Shown: positions 1 through 4,892 of the stretch, one piece after another
Position numbering within the stretch: position 1 is the stretch's first letter
Layout: each line of letters opens with the position of its first letter
Source of the DNA: Methanomicrobiales archaeon
GTDB lineage: Archaea; Halobacteriota; Methanomicrobia; Methanomicrobiales; JACTUA01
Assembly (NCBI GenBank): GCA_028678885.1
Contig: JAJRCP010000163.1
Location: forward strand, 1 to 8,346
Direction of reading: 5' to 3'
DNA length: 8,346 nt
The notes under the pieces: generated by a model
Told to the model about the DNA's origin: nothing
Seen by the model: the letters and a program-made list of their open reading frames with translations, nothing else
Database searches by the model: none
Position numbers and translations under genes: made by a program

Positions 1-141
1 GGGGAAATACCGCATCCGGTCACTCCATGGATTTGGAATAAGGTTGGTCAGTTTGGATTTAAGAGAACGCAAGAAGTTAAATATTCCCGGAGAGAGGTTG
101 ATTTAATCACGGAACGGAATATCCTGCATCACCAGGTCTGA
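1..141 (+). CDS. Possible 3' end of an unrecognised gene, cut by the left edge
   Basis: A plus-strand frame is open from base 1 to a TGA at 139-141 and encodes 46 residues. The peptide looks protein-like: it begins GEIPHPVTPW, has a middle segment with FGFKRTQEVKYSRREVDL, and ends in HHQV. I do not recognise the family. This reading would overlap the 3' end of rnz tail to tail by 39 nt. A rival frame (from base 2, stop TAA 104-106, 34 residues, ending KKLNIPGERLI) is also open and would give the common 4-nt TTAA convergent overlap with the rnz stop. By eye, G at codon position 1 and fewer G at position 2 slightly favour the first frame. At most one of the two is real. The segment is too short to assign a function. 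Confidence 0.38.
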   Translation, partial: GEIPHPVTPWIWNKVGQFGFKRTQEVKYSRREVDLITERNILHHQV

Positions 142-1050
142 TGGTACCGTTACAGAGCCAGAATAGTACATTTTTGCATCCCTTATATGAGTTGATGAAG
201 TGGTATACCGGGAACTGAGGTGAACGAGAGCTAGGGAACGTGCCCTCAGATACTGGGCTGCCTCCCCTGATTCCCCAGCAGTGGAATGATACACCTCCTG
301 TGCCCGTTCTCTTTCCTGATCATCAAAGGTAGCATCATGAATGAGCAGGTCTGCATCAGAAGCCCTGGCTTCCCATTCCCAATGGACAGGCCGAGTATCC
401 CCGGTATACACGATTCTGCGACCTAGCCGGGGTGGGCCCATTACATCTTTAGGAGCTACCTCAAACTCAGTTCCATCCTTTCTGATGGAGATGGTCTCTC
501 CCTTCTGGAGTCTTCCGAAAAGAGGCCCAGGGGGGATACCTAGCTTGATGGCCCTATCTCGGTTGAATCGGCCCGGTCGGGGGTCCTCGGTAAGCACATA
601 CCCGAAGCTGGGCGTACCATGGTGGGTGAGGAGCGCCCGAACCTCATATCCCTTGTACTGGATTACCTGGTCCGGTTCGAGCTCGATCGATTGAAGGGGA
701 AAGCCAAGCCGGTGCCGGAAAAGCTGGCGGACCGATTGGACAAATTCGTGGCATCCTTCCGGCCCATAAATTAATAGAGGTTCTAACCTCCCCATAAACG
801 AAAGTGTCTGGGTGAGCCCAAAAATTCCCAGGAAGTGATCAGCGTGCCAGTGAGTGATAAAAATACCCTGTACTAGAAAACCCGTGCGTGCCCGCATCAT
901 CTGCTGCTGGGCCCCTTCACCGCAGTCGAAGACGAGGGTGTCTGATCCCCTACGTATCATGATGCAGGAAGGATTCCGGTTCGGAGTAGGCATCGCACCC
1001 GCAGTCCCTAGGAAGAATACCTGGAGTGTTTCACCCGCTATACAAAACAC
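103..1050 (-). CDS. rnz: Ribonuclease Z (tRNA 3'-end processing endonuclease)
   Basis: RNase Z is a cytoplasmic metallo-beta-lactamase-fold nuclease that cuts pre-tRNA after the discriminator base so that CCA can be added. From the GTG at 1050 it is 315 residues, normal for the short RNase Z form. The zinc motif HWHADH lies at 67-72. Further probable ligands are H144 (THHGTPSFGY), D218 (YTGDTRP) and H278 (VHLSSRY). The motif GIPPGPLFGRLQKGE at 171-185 is typical of RNase Z, and FDCGEGAQQQM lies at 41-51. It is the last gene of the minus-strand cluster. The start is odd. The best ribosome binding site, GGAGGTG at 1054-1048, contains the GTG codon itself and lies 6 nt before an ATA codon at 1041-1039. 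That ATA sits where relatives, as I recall them, begin MAGETLQV. The ATA overlaps the upstream TAG stop, and starting there would give 312 residues. Confidence 0.95.
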   Translation of the reverse strand: MFCIAGETLQVFFLGTAGAMPTPNRNPSCIMIRRGSDTLVFDCGEGAQQQMMRARTGFLVQGIFITHWHADHFLGIFGLTQTLSFMGRLEPLLIYGPEGCHEFVQSVRQLFRHRLGFPLQSIELEPDQVIQYKGYEVRALLTHHGTPSFGYVLTEDPRPGRFNRDRAIKLGIPPGPLFGRLQKGETISIRKDGTEFEVAPKDVMGPPRLGRRIVYTGDTRPVHWEWEARASDADLLIHDATFDDQERERAQEVYHSTAGESGEAAQYLRARSLALVHLSSRYTTSSTHIRDAKMYYSGSVTVPSDLVMQDIPFRD

Positions 1051-1811
1051 CTCCCGAACATCTGATAACTCTTCTGTGCCTCCTCAAGATTTCGGCCTTC
1101 CACCACTGCGATGCCCGAGTAGCATTCCCGGACTGCTTTCCCGGCCATCTCCCAGTCAATGGTGCCGTCTCCTAGGGCAAGGTGTTCATCAAGCTCTCCG
1201 TGATTGTCATGGAGGTGGAGATGGTCTGCCTTTGAGAGAAAGGGAAGAAATTCCTTAACTTTTCCAAGGGTATTGGCATGACCCAGGTCAAAGGTGATTC
1301 CGACTCCTTCAACTCCTCCCACCATACCAATGATCTCTTCAGGGAGACGGCATAAAAATTCTCGTGGCCCCCCCATGTTTTCCAAGCTGGCGAGAACCCC
1401 TGCATTGCGGGCATGTATCCCTATCTCTTTCAGCGCACTTTTTTGCAGTTCCCAGACCTTGTCGGGGACGAGTTTCCCCACCGGAGAGAGATATCCGGGA
1501 TGGATGGTCACGAGATCGGTGATCTCTGCTGCGCGGGTGATGCAGGTGCAGATCTGTTTTATCGATTCTCGCCATATGGGATAGTTGAGCGAAGCAGGGT
1601 TCAAGTCACTGTAGGGTGCATGAACCGTGGCCCGAAGATGAGTGGATTCGAGAGCGTCCTTTATCTCGCGGAATGCGCCGGCATTATCGAAACGGTATTT
1701 TCCGTCCGCGACTATCTCCCAACCGCTGTACCCAATCTCCTCGATCCCTGCCACCCATCCCGTGGAGCTCCAGATGAGTCGGGAGGAGGAGAAAGAGAGC
1801 GGAATGGTCAC
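1038..1811 (-). CDS. TIM-barrel sugar phosphate isomerase/epimerase-like protein (AP endonuclease 2 fold)
   Basis: This 257-residue protein has the layout of the xylose isomerase-like / AP endonuclease family 2 fold (PF01261), a divalent-metal TIM barrel. Likely metal or catalytic residues are H64 (VHAPYSDLNP), H104 (TIHPGY), E144 (SLENMG), D175 and H178 (FDLGHA), H201 (LHLHDNHGELDEH), D215 (LGDGTIDW) and E238 (VVEGR). The motifs HAPYSDLN and LGDGTIDW are common in the archaeal members. Its substrate cannot be told from sequence: it could be a sugar or cyclitol isomerase or an endonuclease IV-like DNA repair enzyme, though isomerase-like is the usual annotation. The GTG start at 1811-1809 overlaps the TGA of the upstream gene as GTGA, with GGAGG a few bases before, so coupled translation is likely. 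There is no signal peptide or membrane segment, so it should be cytoplasmic. Confidence 0.88.
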   Translation of the reverse strand: MTIPLSFSSSRLIWSSTGWVAGIEEIGYSGWEIVADGKYRFDNAGAFREIKDALESTHLRATVHAPYSDLNPASLNYPIWRESIKQICTCITRAAEITDLVTIHPGYLSPVGKLVPDKVWELQKSALKEIGIHARNAGVLASLENMGGPREFLCRLPEEIIGMVGGVEGVGITFDLGHANTLGKVKEFLPFLSKADHLHLHDNHGELDEHLALGDGTIDWEMAGKAVRECYSGIAVVEGRNLEEAQKSYQMFGRCFV

Positions 1812-2359
1812 GATTCCTCCCTTCGCAGACGTGCGATGAGATATGCTGTTTTCTCTCGGAATGTATCAAGGTCGCCTTCGTTTGACAGGGTACAATCAGC
1901 CTCCAGGAGTGCTTCGTCCAGTCCCCATGCACGTTCACGGGCATCCCTGTCTTGAAGATCTATTTCCCGAGAAGAATCGTCAGACCGTTTCCGGTCTTTC
2001 AGCCGCTGCAAACGGAGGGCAAAGGATGCTTCAATACCAACAAGGTAGAAATTCGGAAAATGATTTCGCAAGCATTTGACCTCCGCATCCCCACGGATAC
2101 CGTCCACCACAACCAGCGGAGAGATCTGTCTCTCGATCACCGGGATACAGACAGAGGCTACCGCATCCATCCCCTTTTCGGCCCGCAGCATATCTCCCAT
2201 CTGACCAAGATTTTTATCTGTTGGTAGTTTTCTGGCATCCGTTACCGCTTGTCGGATCGCGTCTCCCATCACGACAACAGGTATACCCATTTCTCGGGCT
2301 ACCCGAGAGAACTCCCCTTTACCGCTCGCTGGTAAGCCGACGATTCCGACTACCATCAT
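1808..2359 (-). CDS. UPF0200-family P-loop kinase-like protein (dephospho-CoA-kinase/adenylate-kinase type)
   Basis: This 183-residue P-loop NTPase resembles small nucleoside or dephospho-CoA kinases and matches the archaeal UPF0200 family, of which MJ1399 of Methanocaldococcus is a member as I recall. The Walker A motif GLPASGKGE is at 8-16, right after the first strand. The Walker B-like strand VVVDGIRG is at 83-90. An Arg-rich lid segment, RLQRLKDRKRSDD, lies at about 116-128. It probably phosphorylates a small molecule, but no family member has a substrate I can name with confidence. Start: ATGATG at 2359-2354 with AAGGAGAG a short distance upstream; either ATG could be used. The gene start lies inside the 3' end of the radical SAM gene (41-nt overlap), and the gene end overlaps the TIM-barrel start by 4 nt. 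Confidence 0.88.
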   Translation of the reverse strand: MMVVGIVGLPASGKGEFSRVAREMGIPVVVMGDAIRQAVTDARKLPTDKNLGQMGDMLRAEKGMDAVASVCIPVIERQISPLVVVDGIRGDAEVKCLRNHFPNFYLVGIEASFALRLQRLKDRKRSDDSSREIDLQDRDARERAWGLDEALLEADCTLSNEGDLDTFREKTAYLIARLRREES

Positions 2360-3041
2360 ACTCTATCTCTCCTTCATCGCGAGTTCGGATCTTCACGGTT
2401 CTCTCCAGTCTCTCCGCGATCGATTGCAGTTCCCGCCTCTGCAGAGGAGGGATGAGCCCGTCCACTCCCTGTTGGAGAACGAGTATTCCTCCCTGAAGTT
2501 CCTGTGCGATATACTTGACTTCATCCTCGTAACCACGGAACAGGGTAATCACGACCTCGAACTCCTTAAGGGAACCATCCCGGAATGCGTTTTTGCATAT
2601 CGTGAGGGATTTTCTCACCTGTTTGGAGAATTTTTTCTTAAGTAGGCTGTCGTACCTCTCCCAGCGGGCCTTCACATCGAGTGCAATCCGGTCCACGATT
2701 CCCTGTGCAATCAGTTCTTGGAGTGTTTCAGGAAATACACCGTTTGTCTGGACACCGACCCGCAGCCCCATCTTTTTGCTTTCGCTGGCCAGGTAGAGGA
2801 GGGCATCTTTCTGTAAGGTGGGCTCACCTCCCGAGAAAACCACCCCGCTCACGAGCATACGGGAAGAACAGATCATCTCCATTACCTCGTGAACATCCCT
2901 CCAGTCTTCACCTGCCTGAATCGACTGGTTATGGCAATAGGTACAGCGTACCGGACAACCCCGGAAGAACACCGTGCAGGATGCAATTCCGTACCAGTCG
3001 ACTGTACTCAAAGGGACAAATCCCCCAAAATTGACCTGCAA
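2319..3041 (-). CDS. nrdG: Radical SAM activase, anaerobic ribonucleotide reductase activating protein type
   Basis: This 240-residue radical SAM enzyme would use a 4Fe-4S cluster and SAM to put a glycyl radical on a partner enzyme, most likely the anaerobic ribonucleoside-triphosphate reductase NrdD. That partner is not in this window. The cluster cysteines are C29, C33 and C36 (RGCPVRCTYCHN). The SAM-binding GGE motif is FSGGEPTLQ at 69-77, followed by QTNG at 98-101 and LDVKA at 121-125. The N-terminus, NFGGFVPLSTVDW, is typical of archaeal NrdG-type activases, so I keep the TTG start at 3041-3039, preceded 3 nt upstream by GGTGAT. The last 12 residues (DGSRNRRLTSER) run past the usual family end and cover the start of the next gene. 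Other glycyl-radical activases share this layout, so the partner is inferred. It is the first gene of the cluster. Confidence 0.82.
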   Translation of the reverse strand: MQVNFGGFVPLSTVDWYGIASCTVFFRGCPVRCTYCHNQSIQAGEDWRDVHEVMEMICSSRMLVSGVVFSGGEPTLQKDALLYLASESKKMGLRVGVQTNGVFPETLQELIAQGIVDRIALDVKARWERYDSLLKKKFSKQVRKSLTICKNAFRDGSLKEFEVVITLFRGYEDEVKYIAQELQGGILVLQQGVDGLIPPLQRRELQSIAERLERTVKIRTRDEGEIEYDGSRNRRLTSER

Positions 3042-3055
3042 AAAATCACCAAGGG

Positions 3056-3066
3056 TATATATATTT
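3056..3066 (-). promoter_or_regulatory. TATA-like run upstream of the radical SAM gene
   Basis: On the minus strand this reads AAATATATATA, a good archaeal TATA-box sequence. The geometry is poor: a start about 26 nt downstream would fall near 3035, inside the gene and past both the GGTGAT ribosome site (3050-3045) and the TTG codon. Either the box is shifted, an upstream promoter is used, or translation starts further in. Confidence 0.3.
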
Positions 3067-3146
3067 GGTACGAAGATTTCTTGAACCTATTCCTCGAACT
3101 TGGCTTCCCAGAATACCTCTCGTAGCGTGGTAAGGAGCCTAAGGTT

Positions 3147-3176
3147 ATCGCGGGATTAATATTGGAGGATCGCGGG
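3147..3176. repeat. Direct repeat ATCGCGGG, two copies
   Basis: ATCGCGGG occurs at 3147-3154 and again at 3169-3176, 22 nt apart (about two helical turns), inside an otherwise AT-rich intergenic region. The spacing would suit a protein binding both copies on one face of the DNA. No function can be read from sequence. Confidence 0.45.
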
Positions 3177-3198
3177 TGTACCATCGGTTGTTTATGGT

Positions 3199-3229
3199 TG
3201 ATCAGTACTGCTAATCCTTAGTACTATCA
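3199..3229. repeat. Bulged inverted repeat (hairpin) with AGTACT arms
   Basis: The arms TGAT-C-AGTACT (3199-3209) and AGTACTATCA (3220-3229) pair over ten base pairs with a single bulged C at 3203, around a 10-nt loop. AGTACT is itself a palindrome, so it also appears as a direct repeat 16 nt apart. It could be an operator or an RNA hairpin. No T-run follows it on the plus strand, so it does not look like a terminator. Confidence 0.4.
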
Positions 3230-3251
3230 TATATCAGAAGAAAATAAACAA

Positions 3252-3268
3252 AACTTACTCTAAGTTAA
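3252..3268. promoter_or_regulatory. Inverted repeat AACTTA-CTC-TAAGTT upstream of thiC, possible operator
   Basis: AACTTA (3252-3257) and TAAGTT (3261-3266) are perfect complements around a 3-nt spacer, about 90 nt before thiC. Read one step differently (3254-3268) it is CTTAC-N5-GTTAA, four of five matches in each half to the archaeal HSR1 operator CTAAC-N5-GTTAG as I remember it. The AT-rich setting makes chance matches likely. Confidence 0.3.
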
Positions 3269-3326
3269 ACAAATTTACTTGATAAGAGAACAAGCCTAAT
3301 TTATTAAGAAAATACAGAAAAAAGCC

Positions 3327-3334
3327 TTTATCTT
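3327..3334 (+). promoter_or_regulatory. thiC: Possible TATA box for a leaderless thiC transcript
   Basis: TTTATCTT matches TTTATATA at six of eight positions and lies at -31 to -24 if transcription begins at the thiC ATG (3358). No ribosome binding site stands before that ATG, which fits a leaderless mRNA. A second AT-rich candidate, AATTTATTA, lies near 3298-3306. Confidence 0.35.
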
Positions 3335-3357
3335 CTTTTTCTTCCCACGTATATGGG

Positions 3358-4632
3358 ATGAGTCTGATAGCATCGGCCAAACGGGGGATCATCACCGAGG
3401 AGATGAAAAAAGTCGCACAACAGGAAGGAGTTACCGGGGAGTTCGTGTGCAGAGGTGTCGCAGAAGGGCGCATCGTTATACCCATCTCACCTTACCGAGA
3501 GGTACGGATCTGCGGTATTGGTGAAGGGCTCCGAACCAAGGTGAACGCGTCCATCGGAACGTCCACCGATATCGAGAATATCGATATGGAAGTGGAGAAA
3601 GCACGAATGGCGGAGCGAGCAGGGGCAGACACCCTAATGGAACTCTCGACTGGAGGAGATCTCGTGGAAATCCGCAGGCGTGTGGTGGAAGCAACCGCCC
3701 TCTCGGTGGGAAGTGTTCCTCTCTATCAAGCCTTCATCGAAGCGGCCCGAAAGGATGGTGCTGTGGTGCATATGAAGGAAGACGATCTCTTTCGCATTAC
3801 AGGCGAGCAGGCAAAAGCCGGAACAAATTTCATGGCCATCCACACGGGTATCAATTTTGTCACCCTTGATCGGTTAAAGAACCAGGGGCGGCACGGCGGA
3901 CTCGTTTCACGGGGAGGGGCATTCATGACCGCCTGGATGCTCCACAACGAGAAGGAGAATCCGCTATACTCCGAGTTCGATTATCTCCTAGAGATCATGA
4001 AAGAGCATGAGGTAACGCTGTCAATGGGAAATGGGATGCGCGCCGGGGCAGTACATGACTCCACGGACAGGGCACAAATACAGGAACTCCTGATTAATGC
4101 TGAACTGGCAGATAAAGCACATGCGGCAGGGATACAAACCATCATCGAGGGTCCTGGCCATATCCCTATCGACGAAATTGAGGCAAATGTCATTCTCCAA
4201 AAACGGGTGACCAACCGAAAGCCCTTTTACATGCTCGGGCCTCTAGTAACGGACATCGCCCCCGGATATGATGACCGTGTTGCGGCAATCGGGGCTGCGC
4301 TGTCCTCCAGCTATGGAGCCGATTTCATCTGCTACGTGACACCCAGTGAACACCTCGCACTACCCACACCTGCGGAAGTGTATGAAGGGGTTATCAGCGC
4401 ACGCATTGCAGCGCACGTTGGAGACATGGTGAAACTGAAGAAAAGGGAGGCCGATCTGGAGATGGGGCACGCTCGGCGTGATCTCGACTGGGAAAGACAG
4501 TTTGCATTGGCAATCAATCCAGAACGGGCACGGGAGATCAGGAAGGAGCGGATGCCTGCCGATTCAGATACCTGTACGATGTGCGGAGATTATTGTGCAT
4601 TGAAGATCGTCAACCGGTATTTCACTTTCTAG
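3358..4632 (+). CDS. thiC: Phosphomethylpyrimidine synthase ThiC (HMP-P synthase)
   Basis: ThiC is a radical SAM enzyme that rearranges aminoimidazole ribotide into HMP phosphate, the pyrimidine half of thiamine. At 424 residues it is the short form lacking the bacterial N-terminal extension. Expected substrate contacts visible by eye include N63 (KVNASIGTS), M94, Y123, H162, SRG at 184-186, E264 and Y291. The zinc ligands are H268 (EGPGHIP) and H332 (TPSEHLALP). The C-terminal cluster motif CTMCGDYC has C406, C409 and C413. Two motifs differ from the usual bacterial text: GNGMRAG at 224-230 instead of GDGLRPG, and GYDD at 303-306 instead of GYDH. The N-terminus (MSLIASAKRGIITEEM) supports this ATG. 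There is no Shine-Dalgarno site, so the mRNA may be leaderless. The gene stands alone, divergent from the radical SAM cluster. Confidence 0.96.
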   Translation: MSLIASAKRGIITEEMKKVAQQEGVTGEFVCRGVAEGRIVIPISPYREVRICGIGEGLRTKVNASIGTSTDIENIDMEVEKARMAERAGADTLMELSTGGDLVEIRRRVVEATALSVGSVPLYQAFIEAARKDGAVVHMKEDDLFRITGEQAKAGTNFMAIHTGINFVTLDRLKNQGRHGGLVSRGGAFMTAWMLHNEKENPLYSEFDYLLEIMKEHEVTLSMGNGMRAGAVHDSTDRAQIQELLINAELADKAHAAGIQTIIEGPGHIPIDEIEANVILQKRVTNRKPFYMLGPLVTDIAPGYDDRVAAIGAALSSSYGADFICYVTPSEHLALPTPAEVYEGVISARIAAHVGDMVKLKKREADLEMGHARRDLDWERQFALAINPERAREIRKERMPADSDTCTMCGDYCALKIVNRYFTF

Positions 4633-4646
4633 AGCATATTGCCCTC

Positions 4647-4652
4647 TTTTTT
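4647..4652 (+). terminator. Oligo-T tract after thiC
   Basis: Six T residues occur 14 nt after the thiC stop, preceded by a C/T-rich run. Archaeal RNA polymerase often terminates at such U-tracts without a strong hairpin. It also sits just before the possible small gene at 4655. Confidence 0.35.
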
Positions 4653-4654
4653 GT

Positions 4655-4838
4655 ATGGAGACTGCACTGATGCAATCCTTCAACTTATGACCGCTTTCTA
4701 AAAAAGTACCCTCATATCTTGAAGATAGGAATTGCCTATGCGATTCAAAAAGAAAATGCTCTTCCCTGCGATGTGAATGATGCGAGGATGGATTTGATAG
4801 TTACCGAGGAAGAGATCTTTCGGTGTAACCAGCTGTAA
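4655..4838 (+). pseudogene. Possible small unrecognised gene (about 60 codons) broken by a one-base frameshift
   Basis: An ATG at 4655 opens METALMQSFNL and stops at TGA 4688-4690. One frame over, a stretch is open from 4671 to a TAA at 4836-4838 and reads as a good soluble peptide, with YDRFLKKYPHILKIGIAYAI followed by QKENALPCDV and a C-terminal MDLIVTEEEIFRCNQL. Skipping a single T at about 4685 joins the two into one 60-residue protein, with two cysteines in the second part. I do not recognise the family. It could be a decayed gene, a sequencing error or, less likely, programmed frameshifting. The downstream frame has no good start of its own (TTG at 4719, no ribosome site). A 55-codon open stretch can arise by chance, so the case rests on composition and on the fit of the two frames. 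Confidence 0.38.
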
Positions 4839-4849
4839 CAACGCCATTC

Positions 4850-4857
4850 TTTATATA
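4850..4857 (+). promoter_or_regulatory. TATA box of the cdc48-hsp20 operon
   Basis: TTTATATA is a full consensus archaeal TATA box. Placing it at -31 to -24 predicts transcription starting near 4881, giving a 12-nt leader to the first ATG (4893) or 24 nt to the second (4905). Confidence 0.7.
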
Positions 4858-4868
4858 ATAAATATACA

Positions 4869-4883
4869 CTAACTTTACGTAAA
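4869..4883. promoter_or_regulatory. Palindrome at the cdc48 transcription start, candidate heat-shock operator
   Basis: TTTACGTAAA (4874-4883) is a perfect 10-bp palindrome covering the predicted start site. The longer window 4869-4883 reads CTAAC-TTTAC-GTAAA. Its left half equals the HSR1 half-site CTAAC described for Archaeoglobus, and its right half matches GTTAG at three of five bases. A repressor bound here would block RNA polymerase next to the TATA box, as expected for a heat-shock operon. Confidence 0.42.
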
Positions 4884-4892
4884 TGTCATAGA

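Larger units (their letters stand above)
3042..3357. other. Divergent intergenic region between nrdG-type gene and thiC
   Basis: This 316-nt stretch separates the two divergent transcription units and shows no convincing gene. It holds a TATA-like run at 3056-3066, an 8-nt direct repeat (3147-3154 and 3169-3176), a bulged hairpin (3199-3229), a short inverted repeat (3252-3266), and a pyrimidine-rich tract just before thiC. No TPP riboswitch landmarks (CTGAGA-type core) were seen, although thiC follows. Confidence 0.6.

Noticed and set aside
341..1258. Plus-strand open frames opposite rnz and the TIM-barrel gene
   Set aside because: They are antisense shadows of well-supported genes, with no domain match and no ribosome sites.
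3042..3357. TPP riboswitch before thiC
   Set aside because: No recognisable TPP core elements; such riboswitches are rare in archaea, and a leaderless thiC would leave no room for one.
4561..4620. ThiC cluster motif is C-x2-C-x3-C rather than the C-x2-C-x4-C of long bacterial ThiC
   Set aside because: As far as I recall, short archaeal-type ThiC enzymes commonly have this spacing, so it is a family trait and not a defect.
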